A stretch of DNA of 64,000 nt from Enoplolaimus lenunculus (lineage: Eukaryota > Nematoda > Enoplea > Enoplida > Thoracostomopsidae): the NCBI GenBank assembly GCA_030248215.1, contig JASANG010003582.1:1-64000 (forward strand), given 5' to 3'. Under the pieces are notes generated by a model. That model had not been told where the DNA came from. It saw only the letters and a program-made list of their open reading frames with translations, and searched no databases. Position 1 is the first letter of the stretch; each line of letters opens with the position of its first letter. Both the position numbers and the translations under genes were made by a program. Of this stretch, positions 1 to 11,916 are shown in pieces.

Positions 1-420
1 CACAATATCTCGCGAACACGCGGTGGAATTTCACATCGAGCGTAGACGGTTGCCATCTACTGTTCAATAAAGGGCAGTATGTGCTACTATTTTTTAAAAT
101 ATTTTCAAAATTTTTAATTTCACGAGGCAGCTGCTAGTTTTCAAATAGTTTCTCTAGACGCTGACTCAATTTCTGAAATACAGCAAGTGTTCTCCATGCT
201 TTGAACGAAAATAGAGCAGTTGCCGTGGATGTATTTTTGAATTCATAGCAACCGTCTACGGACTTTCAAACAAATTTGGTGCAGTTGCCGGTGATAATTT
301 TTATACGGACGAGCATAGACGGTTGCCATCAGGAAATGTTACAGAGCAGTTGTCGATGCGAAATAGTATTTTATGGCAACCGTCTACGCCTATAGCGCAT
401 GATGGTTCTCCAGAGTTTCA
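1..420. repeat. Inverted copies of a GTAGACGGTTGCCAT motif
   Basis: The motif GTAGACGGTTGCCAT appears forward at about 42-56 and 317-330, and reverse-complemented at about 248-260 and 373-388. Shorter GCAGTTGCC relatives lie between them. The alternating orientation at roughly 60-130 bp spacing looks like a decayed foldback or MITE cluster. No coding potential is seen. Confidence 0.5.
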
Positions 421-819
421 TATATATATATAATAAAAATATACCTAGTAGCAAAAAAGTTTTTTGTATTTTTTTAACGTTGGTTTTTTTGTATATATTT
501 CGAGCTAGATGCTAGGCATTTTTGAGAGGGAGGGGGGGTTGAGGTTTCCTAGAAAAGCTTTTCAAGTCGGGCTAAAATTTTTAAATTGCAAAAAAACTAT
601 TTTCTAGAAAAATTTCTTGGAACCCATCTTGAAGATTTTTGTGATTTTCGTTGTATAGAAGATCAAAAGCTGCGCGTCCGCCATATTTTTCTGTGTGCTT
701 CGACTGCGAAAAATGCAAACCGAGGTATTTCCGTCGAAGTTCGGTGTGATTTATAAAAGTTGTACCAATTTGGATCCAGTGACTCTGGAGGGCATCAGAC
801 CGTATTCTCAATCTACTGT
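421..819. other. Intergenic, no feature recognised
   Basis: AT-rich DNA with T-runs and a short G-rich patch near 525-540. A minus-strand reading frame at 581-811 resembles no family, and a related stretch recurs near 6150-6200 in non-coding DNA, so it is taken as repeat-derived. Confidence 0.4.
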
Positions 820-1745
820 GACGCCCCTATGGGACGCCCATGTATAGAATAGAACGGAACGGGGAAGAGTCTATAAAAGCTTTAAAGCCTAAGCCTAAAA
901 AGCAAAGAAGTTTTAGACTCGGTTTTTTAGGCCGGGCCCATGTAGAGGGGCGGTGTGTATGGGACTTTGTAGGCGTTTTAGACTATTTTTATGCTTGGCT
1001 TAGGCTTAGGACTATGCCCGTTCTTTTACGCTTTATGGCTTAGGCTTAGGCTTAGGAATAAGCTTTATTCCTACTGTTCAGCCCCTGTTCTGTGGGCTTA
1101 GGCTGTAAAAAAGTTACATTTTAACGCCTACGGTTCTATAGTATTCGTCCCCCTGAAATACACACCGCTCCTGATCTACATGGGCCCTGCCTAAAAAACC
1201 GAAAGGGCAGGTTTCATTTTTGCTTCTGACTCTGCGATTAATTTCAATACGGAAAGGATGAACCTTGTTTCCTTCCACAAACACTAGCCCTCACAGGGTT
1301 GGATTTGGGGACTTGCAACTCGAAAAACGCAAATACCTACACTTGACTCAAAAAAGCTTTTAAAATACTTGAAACCTTTCAGAAGAGTGCAATAGAAAGT
1401 GTATATATCGAGCGGCTAATGTACAAAAAATCAGAAACGGATCGTTGTCCCAAGGGCATGTAAGAAGTATACGAATTTTTTTGCTTTTTTACAGGCTTAG
1501 GCTTTGTATAGGCATATATATTTACGTTTTCTCGGCGACAAACACGAATTCAAAAGCTTTGCGCATTCAATGCCATTGGGCAACCGGCCTAGGTGTGTTT
1601 CCAGGGCCGTCCAGTGTTGTGGTGGTACTGCAAAAGAGTAGGCTTAGAGTTTTAGACATTTTTGCTTAGGCATAAGTTTAGGCTTATATTTTTTCAACGC
1701 TTAAAAGCATAAGCTTAGGCTTAGGAGCATGCTACGGCCCTTGAC
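820..1745. mobile_element. Nested TTAGGC-bearing MITE copies
   Basis: Several partial copies of the window's TTAGGC MITE family overlap here. ACGCCCC-type ends lie near 822-840 and 1150. Runs of GGCTTAGGC lie at about 1002-1060, 1090-1105, 1490-1505 and 1660-1730. Plus-strand reading frames through the block (840-1043, 1445-1669) are repeat-derived and not called as genes. Confidence 0.7.
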
Positions 1746-3452
1746 CGGACAATAAAGAAAAATTCACTAAACGCGCATAAAAACTGTAGTTTTCTGATCA
1801 ACCATCAGGAGATACGGATCTGCCACGAAAATCACTCTAAAAATCAACATACTATTTTGTTTATTGCTTTGATATGACCCAATATAAATTCCATAAGAGT
1901 CAATCATTGCATTTTCCATTTTATGCGTATATGTGCAAGTACAAACACATACAAATTCATGATCTTGTATATACGCAAAACATATTTAAACGAAGAAAAA
2001 ACCAACATATATTGCTTTTTGCATATTTATAAAGGGCACAAGACAAAGGCCAAATGCACACATCAAAATTGTACCAAGTGTAAGGTATATCGGCGCGTTA
2101 TAAATAAAAAGGGAATCTGCATGACAGGCAAGCTGATTGACAGTTTTTTAATGTAATGCCTAAAAAGTTTTAAAACAAAGTTCTGGCAAGGTCATGCCTA
2201 AACATTAATCCTAATGTTAATTCTACACCTAGGTACAACTAAAACCAAAGCAAGCTGAACTCTTCTTGTTTTCTCCAGCTCCCATGCACAATGTCTTTCA
2301 GCAGGTACGCATTTTTGGGTAAAACGTAAAAGATCTGACAATTCATTTCAAAGCTACAACTACTGATCTTTGCATGATATTTAAACGATTTAACCAGAAG
2401 ATAAACAGTCATGAACATAAAATACAGTCACATGCAAATCAATTGCATCACAAAATGATAGTTTTAGAGCACCAATATGCATGTTTATGGTTATCAAACA
2501 CCAAGTGACAAAGTCTACAAGTGTTGGTATGTACGTTACGTGAATGCATCAAAAACGATATATGTAAAAAATACCTACGTTTCAAATATTTTCGAATTTA
2601 AATCCAAATATGCCTATACCGTTCGCATATTAATAGAACATAAACAAAACAAACACCTGCATACGTACAGTTCAATACAGTAGAAATTAAAAAGTGATAT
2701 CAAAACAATGTGAAATTTATGAAACACGGCCAAAATCAGTTTTTTAAAGCATATACCTGTGTAGGTATACGTACGTGTATATATACCTCTTTAATTGGTT
2801 ATCAAAAGTATTTAAAATAGAGTTCGACACTGTATATATACACCTAATAAAGTGTGGTACTACACAACGTTAGCTGTCAGGGGGGCTATGGCGAGCTTTG
2901 CTACTAAATCTGCATTGGAATACCTGTGATATATATACAGCTGCTTATACGGTGCTCGTTCCCTACTTTTTGACGCTAAAATTTAGACTTCGATTTCGCA
3001 TTCTCAATTGGAGGAACAATGACAGAAAAACACCCACTTTACTGCTACACTGATCAACCGCTGACCCTAGCAAATATACGTGGTATCAGAATAACTCTTG
3101 GTTTAATGAATGATTTTTTACAAAAGTATGAAACTGTTCATTCTGTGAAAACGAATGCATCCAGCGCGCGTTGCGCTTTTGATCGTAAAAAGCTAAATTT
3201 CAACAATAAAAATGCTCTGCACTAATTTTTAAAGTTTGGGAATGTGGTAAAATGCGAAATTCACCCCAAAATGGAAGGGGTGTGCGGCGATATTACAACG
3301 CGTGCTGGTACGCCCAATACACAATTTGTATCATGTCTACCCAACCATGTTGCGCAGTCTGGCCTACAAAAGTGATCACCCACTCTTGGTTTATATGTCG
3401 CATTCGAATCTGCTTTAGGACTCAGCAGGTTGGTCTACTACAGCATTCAAAC
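1746..3452. other. Intergenic, no gene supported
   Basis: Very AT-rich stretch with scattered TACGTA and TATATA runs. Short open frames on the plus strand (1923-2156, 2477-2683, 3019-3225, 3252-3461) show no family match. The last overlaps a diffuse repeat related to the elements at 6.3 and 6.9 kb. Confidence 0.4.
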
Positions 3453-4624
3453 TTATATTGAAGCAACATTGGTGACATGACCCATGCGATCCTTTTTTAT
3501 GCATTTTCGTGTATTTGACATTGCGTATCTGACACGAGATATATCTGGGAATATTTTTGCCCATTCTTGCCATAAGAGTCTAAACCCTTTATGATTCAAG
3601 TGAAATTTATCCCTGTTAAATAGCCGTGTGTTTAACTCCCCTGATAAAACGAACGGAGTGATAGGGCGAGAACACCAGTTTAAGTAAACTATATCACTAC
3701 CAATTAATTGACTTTCAATCCAGTGCGAATGTGGCACAATTTGTGGAACACTTGGGTTGGGTACAGGGCCACTAATCAATATTTTTGGGCCTTTATTTTG
3801 CTTTTTTAAAAAATTTTCGAAAACTTCCCACGACCATTTTTGAAAAGTAATGCAGCGTTGGGCATCATTAACGCCACACTGTATGATAATAAACTTAAAG
3901 TCCAACCACTCTAAGTTCGCGGCTTGTACAACTTCAGCCATATTAAAAAACCTTCCCCCTGAAACAGAATAATGGCGTCCCGCTTGTATGTACGCAATTT
4001 CTGCGCACTGACTATCGGAGATAATCAAGATAGTTTTATTATAAGTCCAGCTAATCGTAGTTGTAATTGGGAACAGAGAAAAAGACCCTTGTATAAGAGG
4101 TTGAAAAATTCCGTCACACCATGCATTCCGAATATAGTTCAAACATGTGCCGTATAAGTTATAACCAATGAACTCATTGGTGCGTCCAAAAAAAACATCA
4201 GCTTCCTGCAATCCTGAACCATATACAAGGTCAGTACAACAAAAAACAAAGTTTACCTCTTTAGGTTTACGTAAATATTTCAGAATCGCGTCAACCGAGC
4301 GTCTGAAGGGACTAGTTAATTTGTTCATTTGGTCAATCATAATTTCAAGCAACAATGTATCAAAATAAAATATACAGTCTGGATTAATCCTTCCGTTTTG
4401 ATTACGAATCCAGAGAGCGATTTCACTAGGCGAATTGATAAGACGTCGGGATTGTAGCATCTGTGCTGCTACAACTCGTTCCCCGGAGAGCAGGAGCAAA
4501 ACGTACCAAAGAATCATCTCCATACTAAAAAATTCGACACCACTAAAATATAACGGTTCGTTATAGACGAACATTGGCGACAGCGGGTGGTCCATTAAGA
4601 CGAAATACTGGTGCATCGCGATAT
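3453..4624 (-). CDS. SGNH/GDSL-type hydrolase domain protein, terminal exon
   Basis: The frame holds the ordered blocks of the SGNH hydrolase fold in its C-terminal half: ILIISDSQC with nucleophile Ser, then FIIIQCGVND with the block-III Asn, then DKFHLNHKG with Asp and His three residues apart. These enzymes are esterases or acylhydrolases; some retroelements and DNA transposons also carry SGNH domains. The first ~200 residues are of unknown type and include a hydrophobic stretch (ILWYVLLLLSG). The first ATG is at 4616, but a good acceptor (T-run then TAG) opens the exon at 4624 in phase 1, so this is probably the last exon of a split gene. Two small upstream exons at 7565-7587 and 7634-7711 join it in phase. 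All four catalytic positions are kept, so the domain looks intact. Substrate and host-versus-transposon origin are unknown. Confidence 0.75.
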
Positions 4625-6335
4625 CTAAAAAATACACCAACGTATACTACAAAATGTGCTATAAATGCTGAAGTATTAAAATAGAAAAACGGTGATTGAA
4701 ATTTCTGCACGTATATATTGTACATCATTTGCATTCGAATAGCGAAAGAATTGCACAAACAAAGTACAGACAAAAAATTCTTTCAACATACAGCGGGAGC
4801 AGAAAATTCAATTTGAGCAAAACACGGTGACCAGATCGGTACAAAATTTTAGATACACAAACGGACCCAGAACCGCAAGGGTTATAAAATCACCAGATAT
4901 TTTACCGGAATTGGACACGGGTAGGTAGTGAGATGACAATGTTATAATACACTGGCTTCTCCACAGCTTGAAAATTTCCGCCAGGGTCGTTTCCTGGGGG
5001 GCCACATGAGTTTCCTGGGGGGCAGCTGATTTTGCTGGGGGCAGGCTTAAAATTTTGCAGACCCACTTTGGGACCATTTTTTATTCCAGACCGTGTTTCC
5101 AACTCAACTGAACATTACCCATCGCTCAACAAGACAAAAATTCCCCGCAACTGCCAATAAACAATAATTTTAACTAATAAGAAATTGAAAGGAGCACAAT
5201 TTATAAAATATAATCTAATTGAAACTGTGATTTATATTTTTTATATATTAGACACAGCACAGCTTCTGTTTTATCATAAGGCTCAGGCGGGTTGAACTTG
5301 TTGCAGCAAGGCACTTTCGAATGCTGTATGTCCTGAAATGGTCTTTTTGTGCTTTTTTCAATTCATTATTGGATTGTATTAGTTTACTACGGGAATTTGT
5401 AACTATTAAAAAATTATGAGTACTCAACGTAATATAAAATCATATTTTGCTTTTAATGTCCGTCTCAAAAGAAGTCCAGGTCTTCATCACTTAGCAAAGT
5501 AATGGGGGGTTCCAGCAAAAAATTGCTGGGGCGGCTAAACATTCGCCGGGGTGCCTTTCCGGGGGAACAAAATTTTTGCCGGAGGAAAAAGGAAAATTTT
5601 GAAAAGTGCTCCCTCCGCTGTTGAGAAGCCAGTTACATAGGTATATATGTAATGTTTATGTATGTCTGTTTACCTAATGACGGAAAATAGTTTTGTAGTC
5701 ACTGTTGAGATATTTCCGTACTCCAACATGAACCCGAAAGAGCACACGTACGTTCAAATAGTGCAAGTTTAAAGTTAAGTTTATAGGCATCAATAGGAAT
5801 AGTATTTATACGTTATTGTGACTTCCTAAAAATATGAATGTGGAATTGAAGCTTGCTTTGGACTAACGATACAGAGTATAAGCACTTATAGGTTTAGGTA
5901 CGGGATATGGACACCTCTAGAAACTTAAATAAAAACAGTTTATTTTATAGATTTCGACGCGCTGAGTTCAGCGGTACCATTTTTAAGGCTGTAGGGCCCT
6001 TGTTCAAAAGTTATGATGACCCTTTAACATGTATCATCGAACGACAGACAAATTTGTATAACGATTAAACCTGATTATAGGAACAAACGCATGATAGATA
6101 CTTCCTCTTCCAATCTGTGCGTTTTTTAACTAAAATTTCGAGCACCATAACGTTTGAACCATTGGTCATGCATTCACAAAAGTGGTGCCGATGGACTCAT
6201 ATAGTCGAGATCTATGGGAAAGACCAGTTTTTGTTACATTTCTAAGGGATTCCACATTCCGTACTACTTCCGACCACTTATATACGTACTTAGACCAAGA
6301 GTGCATGACAAGAAAAAATAAGTTTTGGAATGGGT

Positions 6336-6931
6336 TTCCCCATGATACAAAATGTACCAATGGGCGTTGCGTTTTTGTTTTACCTCTTTTGAGGGAATGG
6401 GATTTACGTCGCATGTATATACAACTGGAATATACGAAGACATGAGTATAACCTGAACACATTTTACCTTAAGTATTTCATTCGTTTACGCGAATTTACA
6501 CGCCTAAATAAGGGGGTTGTCCAAAAACACAACGAGCGCTGGGTAGTGGGTATATATACATTCTTTTGCATACAGAATGTACCCAGTCGCACACTCCTGT
6601 ATTTTGCATTCTTTGTAGAACAAAGAGTCGATAATAATTTTTTTGATAGTTGCGCAACTCGGAACACTATGTGTTGAAAAGAATGTAAACCCGGCACGCG
6701 TTGCGTTTTTATCCCACCCCTTTATGTAGCGGGGGTAAAACCGGTGCGAACCATTCTCGTTTTATGTATATATGTGGCAAACATGCTCTGCCTATAGTTT
6801 AATTTAAGGTTATTGATTGCATATGACAACGACCCTCCTCGAAACAAGGGGAAGTCGGCCTAAAACGCAACGCCCGGTGGTACATTTTGTACCATGTGGA
6901 ACATCAAGAGTTGCACACTCTTGTATATAAT
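6336..6931. repeat. Dispersed repeat with GTGGTACATTTTGTACCATG core, inverted pair
   Basis: A core with CGTTGCGTTTT and a near-palindromic TGGTACATTTTGTACCA occurs at about 6338-6378 and in the opposite orientation at about 6861-6931. A third close copy sits at 52541-52610 and shares the flank AAGAGTTGCACACTCTTGTAT. A related block at 6690-6800 matches 29421-29535 over about 110 bp. Together they describe a small inverted-repeat element family of unknown class. Confidence 0.55.
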
Positions 6932-7037
6932 CCACACTACTATATTTTCAGCAACAGGAAAACTAAAACAAACAGGGAATCAGTTAGCGTTAGAACCTAG
7001 CAGGCTAGTTTTTGTATGTCATAATTTTGCAGTTTGA

Positions 7038-7271
7038 ATGGCGAATTTCATAAGTATATTTTTATGCAATGCGCTGTCACTTTTTATATTTTCGAAAACG
7101 TTTCAAAAAATGCTGCAAACTTGCAACCAAACTCACCAAATTGCATATAAAAATGCAATGAAACAAGTTTCACACTACAAAAATAGCCGCGGCAAACGTT
7201 GTACCGGAGCAGGAGTAACATGTTCTACCTGTGCCGTAGCCAATAAATGCAACATGGCTGGCTTGAAATAA
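7038..7271 (+). CDS. Candidate small secreted Cys-rich prepropeptide
   Basis: A 77-codon frame starts at a true ATG just after a T-rich stretch ending in TTTTGCAG, which could be a splice or trans-splice acceptor. The N-terminus has a hydrophobic core (FISIFLCNALSLFIFS) that would serve as a signal peptide. A dibasic RGKR site precedes a 23-residue tail with four cysteines (spacing C-x6-C-x2-C-x6-C), and an AATAAA polyadenylation-type hexamer overlaps the stop. The layout signal, spacer, convertase site, disulfide-rich peptide is that of a neuropeptide or defence-peptide precursor. No family is recognised and length is modest, so chance is a real alternative. It lies antisense inside the proposed intron of the SGNH gene. 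Confidence 0.3.
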   Translation: MANFISIFLCNALSLFIFSKTFQKMLQTCNQTHQIAYKNAMKQVSHYKNSRGKRCTGAGVTCSTCAVANKCNMAGLK

Positions 7272-7564
7272 AAGGAAGAAAACCTGGCTTACATTTAACG
7301 CTTAATTGTCAAACCCAGAATACCTGCGCTATTGCCCAGTATACACTAAAATTTTCAAAATATCAAATTCTACAAAGCATTTCAACTACAACAATTGAAA
7401 CCAATCTCAATATTTAATAGTTGAACCTACAAGATTATAGTGCTTCAAAACCAAAATTTTCAATGATGTGGGGAAGAAGTTTTGAATTCTAAAACACTAT
7501 AGCATGACACGGGGGAAGTAACCTACCAGAAAAAAACTAAAAAATGTTACCAGTGTCAATTTAC

Positions 7565-7711
7565 CCACGCAACCGCCATTTGAAGACCTACAGAATACAA
7601 CAGGTCAATCAACCAAATGAAATGTAGCCTTACCAATCAACTTTAAAATGACGTGTATACAACTCCAAACACTGAACAGCTGACTCTGGATACGACTGAT
7701 ACAAGTGAAAA
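7565..7711 (-). CDS. Two candidate upstream exons of the SGNH gene
   Basis: Exon 7634-7711 (78 nt) has the acceptor TGCTTTTCAG and donor GTAAGG. It is open in phase 2-2, encoding a segment beginning FHLYQSYPESAVQCLELY. A micro-exon at 7565-7587 (23 nt) has acceptor TTCTGTAG and donor GTAAAT and turns phase 2 into phase 1, which is what the SGNH exon at 4624 needs. Phase agreement over three exons is the main support. The 78-nt exon is also open in phase 1-1, so the join is tentative. A still earlier exon near 8000-8050 ending at GTACGT could fit but is weak. Confidence 0.35.
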
Positions 7712-8834
7712 CTGAAAAGCATAAATTTTAAAAGCACGTTGAGCATATATATTGGCCTGAATTCGACTGACCGGGTTCGAAAGTGAAGCACTGACAAATT
7801 TTATATATGCTAATAAAGCGACTATAAAACATCTGTTCGCATATTTCAAAACTTTTTATACTACACACGTAGGTATACGTATGTGGATTCTTGTCGCTCT
7901 ACTGTCGAAGTTAAAAATTAAAATCGATGGAAAAGGACACAGAAGAAAGCAGAGGGCAAAGCTTAAGTATATTGGAAACCGTACGTACATAGCCTTGGAT
8001 GTATTCGCAGATACTAGGACATAAATTCTGTGCGCTGTTATAGTACGAATACAGACACAATAGAAAAAATAAACGATAAATTGTATTCAATCCAATATTT
8101 TTTTGGCTTTTCTCTTTAAACTTCGATCCCATACAAATACAGTCTAAAACTTAAAAACATGCCATGAAAACAAAAGACGCCACAGTCCAGTGTATATAAA
8201 CACATCAATTTTTCATTTGCGCTTTAGCTTCTCATGTTGTCCACATGGTTTTTCGATTCGCATTTTGAAGCAAACATTAATGCCTAGTGATTAGAAGTTA
8301 TTTTTGAAAGTCTTTAGAAAAGATCATACACAGCTAACAAAACTGGGCTTTTTAGACAAGATTTAAAAATTACTATACGTATTATGCATGCGGAAATCAC
8401 CTTAATAATGTGCAAATTAGAAGTCGATTCTTAATTATCTAAGTATAGATGACAAAAATGTTGCTGTAAGGACTATCACGTATATATTACGTATATATGT
8501 AAATGACAAACTTTATCTATACGTATCATATTAAATAATGAACAATGCAAACATGAAAATGCAAAATCGTACAATGTATATCCATCCACAGCACCACAGT
8601 TCCCTGTAGACAAACGTTTTATTGGTTTGCTACTACCTAGGTTAGTTGCTGATGTCCTTTTTTGAATACGTTGCTGAATCACGCACGAGATGAAGTGCAA
8701 AAACGGAATTTTTTAAAAAAAATCGTTCTACATAGTATAGTTATTATGTCCTTTGAAATTTGAACATGGGTTCATCAAAACTATATATAACCTTAACCAG
8801 ATTGATTTGTTCTATAGGATAGGTACAGGTACAA
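7712..8834. other. Intergenic, no clear gene
   Basis: AT-rich spacer between two minus-strand genes. Minus-strand open frames at 7911-8132 (true ATG, hydrophobic middle, donor-like GTACGT inside) and 8476-8700 are short and match nothing known. Confidence 0.35.
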
Positions 8835-10982
8835 TCATAACTCTATTTCATCGTCATCACTCGTAGAATTACACCTAATTGGCAAATTTTGTGTTTTTCG
8901 TTCTTGCAGTTCCAGTTCAGTGATCGGATAAAATTCCACTTCACTTTCAGTGTCGACTTCCTGAATTTCAGTTAGTTTTCGTTGTTGTAACTCTGCTTCT
9001 GTGATCGGATAAAATTCCACTTCACTTTCAGTGTCGACTTCCTGAATTTCAGTTAGTTTTCGTTGTTGTAACTCTGCTTCTGTGATCGGATAAAATTCCA
9101 CTTCACTTTCAGTGTCGTCGTTCTCATTAGATCTATTTGTCAACTTTTTCGCTAGTTTTTGTTGTAACTCGGTTTTAGTGATCGGATAAAATTCAACTTC
9201 ACTGTCGACTGCAGTATTCGAACACGAACGGTAATTGGCAGAATCTTGAAGAATGTCAGTAATGGCTTTTAAAACAGTCGATTGAGATGTATTTGCTTGC
9301 AATCCAATTTCATTATCTGCAGTTGAGTCCATTGGCCGATGAAAACTATTTGAGCAATCGTTGTCGTTGACACATCGAATCTTGTTACAGTGAATAGAAT
9401 TACTGCGCACGCTGGGTTCTGTATTGGTGAATGGCTGATGTACATCCTTGTATGATTGTTTGTTATACGTTTGTGGCGCACAATCAGCAAAATGGCTGTC
9501 GTAGTTTTCAGCAACGTCATTTCGATTTTGTTTCTTGTTCAACTTCGCAAACGATTTGCCTTTTTGCGAAATGCGGTGTTTTGTCCGTTCCACAGCTTCG
9601 CATTCTTCCTCTGTACTAGAGTCGTTTTGTTCAGAGCCAGTATTGTAGGTGTTGTCAGAATCTTCATCAGGCGGGCATATTCCATCTGTATAACCTTTGT
9701 ATTTGCGATGTTTTGTACGAAATCTATTGCGTCGCCCGCGTTGCGAATTTCGTAGTTTTTGTCTATGTTCGCCTACAATTTTCATTTGAATACTGGTACA
9801 ATTTAAATATTTATATATACATTGCGTTAATTTCTTTTACACTGAAAATTCCCGCTGTCTGTACGTGTTCCACCGAAATTTCTACAAAAAATCGATCCTC
9901 TTCCGGCAAAGTTTCCGTTATATATGTATATATAGGTATGTATCTTTGATAAATAACGCATTAATGTTAAAACACGCATAAAAATCCAGTATGGCTCCTT
10001 CAAAACTAAATCTATTCTACAATCGAATTTTATACGATAGAACAAAAACTAGTACAAAACTTACAATTGACTTTCTGTGCAATAAGCCGGTCAATTTCAC
10101 GTGTTGTTTCCTCTTGCGTAAGCATACATGAACGCGCCAGCTTTGCAGCTTCCGAATAAGGATCACGGCGATCGCTGGTAAATCGTTTTATGTATCTAGC
10201 TATTTTACTCGACGGGTATTCCATAATCATTTGCGATGGATCATTTATAGCAGCTTTGATTGCTTCGTTTTCTGTAAATTTTAACACCAACGTGCATTAT
10301 ATGTAGATGTACGTACGTATATACTTGTATAAAAATTTAACTCATATCACCTACACTCCAGGTTTAGTCAAGTGAACACGTAAAAATTCATAAAACTGTT
10401 CTGCTGTTGTTTTCAAGTGTTTTCATCACTAAGCCGTCGCTCGGTAACTCGTTGGCCAGCGACATCTTGTCTAAAATCTTGTCGATTCAACAATTGTCAC
10501 TATCATAAAAGAATGCTTGAAATGCTTGAGGCTTGTTTTTATAATACAAAATATGGGATGCTGTTCGCGACAAACAAGTTGTCCAGGCCACGATTTTGCC
10601 GTGGATCGCTTTGAAACTATAATCTAGATATACCCAGGAGAGATAAAGGATAAAGAATTAGATCAGAAATCGAATTACCTCAGGCCTTGTGAAATCAAAA
10701 TCTACGTATAAAATACACGTACGGATTGAAAACGCTATTTTATGCACGTTCTGTATGGAAGTATATTTAAAACAAAAGGGAAGAACGCATCGAACAAAAT
10801 ATTGAACATATGTTCTTATATAGCACATAGTGAGGTGAATAACATACGAACCTGGAAGGTAATGACCGCGGCATGGTCCCTTACAATCATTGCATTCTAC
10901 ACCCCAATCGCGGTTTGGATCACGGACAGGATAAATTATTTGAAAGACGTGAGGTCCGCCTGGATACCAATGTAAATTGTCT
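8835..10982 (-). CDS. Multi-exon gene: Cys/His motif exon plus acidic repeat tail
   Basis: Three phase-consistent exons: 10852-10982 (in phase 2, out phase 1; acceptor TTTCCAG, donor GTTCGT), 10065-10271 (phase 1-1; donor GTAAGT) and 8835-9772 (phase 1 to stop). They give about 424 residues and the true start is missing. The first exon encodes WYPGGPHVFQIIYPVRDP followed by CNDCKGPCRGHYL, a possible zinc-binding C-x2-C-x3-C-x2-H cluster. The second is helical and charged. The third starts very basic (RRNRFRTKHRK), turns Ser/Glu/Asp-rich, and ends in repeats of SEVEFYPIT-x2-ELQQ. The basic patch suggests a nuclear protein. It begins about 1 kb after the stop of the DDE gene on the same strand, and could be a separate gene or an alternatively spliced continuation of it, since related transposase-like proteins carry a Cys motif after the catalytic domain. 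The family is not recognised. Confidence 0.5.
8921..9200 (-). repeat. 81-bp coding minisatellite (27-residue repeat)
   Basis: Starts of TGATCGGATAAAATTC recur at 8921, 9002 and 9083 with an exact 81-bp step, then at 9179 in a more diverged unit. Each encodes a 27-residue repeat with core SEVEFYPIT-x2-ELQQ, four copies in all. The near identity of the second and third copies marks recent in-frame duplication. The core is acidic-hydrophobic and could be a short linear binding motif. Confidence 0.9.
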
Positions 10983-11916
10983 CTGGAAATAAAAAGAAGT
11001 TTTAAAATTTGCGTATATAGGAAAGCGTTATGTTGTACGTACTATGCTGCGCGTTTTAATTTTTTAGCAAGGTTAATAATAGAAAATATTACACGCAAAT
11101 TGTTTGTATTTTGGTGAAAAATGAATGTATATGAACTTCAATATTATACCTACGTACCTACCAACCTATAAAAGTACTGATCGCGTATCATAAGTACTAA
11201 TTCCATAAAAAAACCTTTGTGCGTGTAACGAAATACCTACCATGATGGTACCTATCATTGTTTTAGAGGCAGACTATATAAACCAGCAAATCGTGCAATA
11301 AGCAAAAATGTATACGTCCGTACACAGGTGCAGCCGAAACGGTAGGATTTTTTACCGAAAATTTTTGCGCACAAAACAGAAGCCGCTTCAACGATAATCA
11401 ACCCTAGAAAAAAGTCACTAGTTTTTATCCCCTGTACTGTAAGCTGTAACAGCCAGCACTACTTGTTCTATAATCAAACATACACCAGTCTACTTGATTG
11501 CAACCTTATGTATATGTCAATTAAAAATGTGCCTGGCTTCTTTCTCGCTCCGCTCCTGAGGTTGAATCCCATCGTAAAAATTCCACTTCCCTACAATCCC
11601 CCGCAAGGTTCTGCATTCCAAACTGCTACACCCTTCCGAAATTCGTAGTTGTTCCACTTCGTACGTACGAACACGTAGGCATAGTTGCATTGTTCAGTAG
11701 TGTTTGTACGTAGATCTTTTTTGCTACACAAGATACTATCAAATCAGGTTGACTACCGTCAGTCACACCAGTTCACTATACGTATACGTATACATTTTTG
11801 AACGTAAGCACACAATCTTAAGGAGGGGTAAAATTCTTCCAGAGAGATCGCCCCACAGGCCCCATATGGTGCAAACCGAATGTACATTATGTACTTACGT
11901 TTTTATATATATACGT
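10983..11916. other. Spacer between two minus-strand genes
   Basis: No exon with good splice sites and agreeing phase could be placed here on the minus strand. Plus-strand frames (11463-11648, 11704-12012) are short and partly run into the MITE at 11917. Confidence 0.35.

Larger units (their letters stand above)
4625..7564. other. Probable intron or spacer with small repeats
   Basis: If the SGNH exon is joined to the exons at 7565 and 7634, this is its 2.9-kb intron. It holds a G-rich direct duplication (TTTCCTGGGGGGC at about 4990 and 5010), a second G-rich patch at 5500-5600, and dispersed repeats at 6.3-6.9 kb. A small Cys-rich open frame on the plus strand (7038-7271) is listed separately. 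Confidence 0.4.

Noticed and set aside
1002-1060. TTAGGC runs as a true chromosome end or chromosome-fusion site
   Set aside because: The runs are short, lie in both orientations, and are bounded by the MITE family's inverted ends.
1923-2156. Resemblance to a doublesex-type DM domain (KGHKTKAKC...NCTKCK)
   Set aside because: Cysteine and histidine spacing is wrong, one zinc ligand is missing, and the upstream CxxC-NHG half is absent; most likely chance.
10340-10470. Minus-strand segment QFYEFLRVHLTKPG as an extra exon of the 8.8-11 kb gene
   Set aside because: Its phase does not fit the neighbouring exons and a stop precedes any usable donor.
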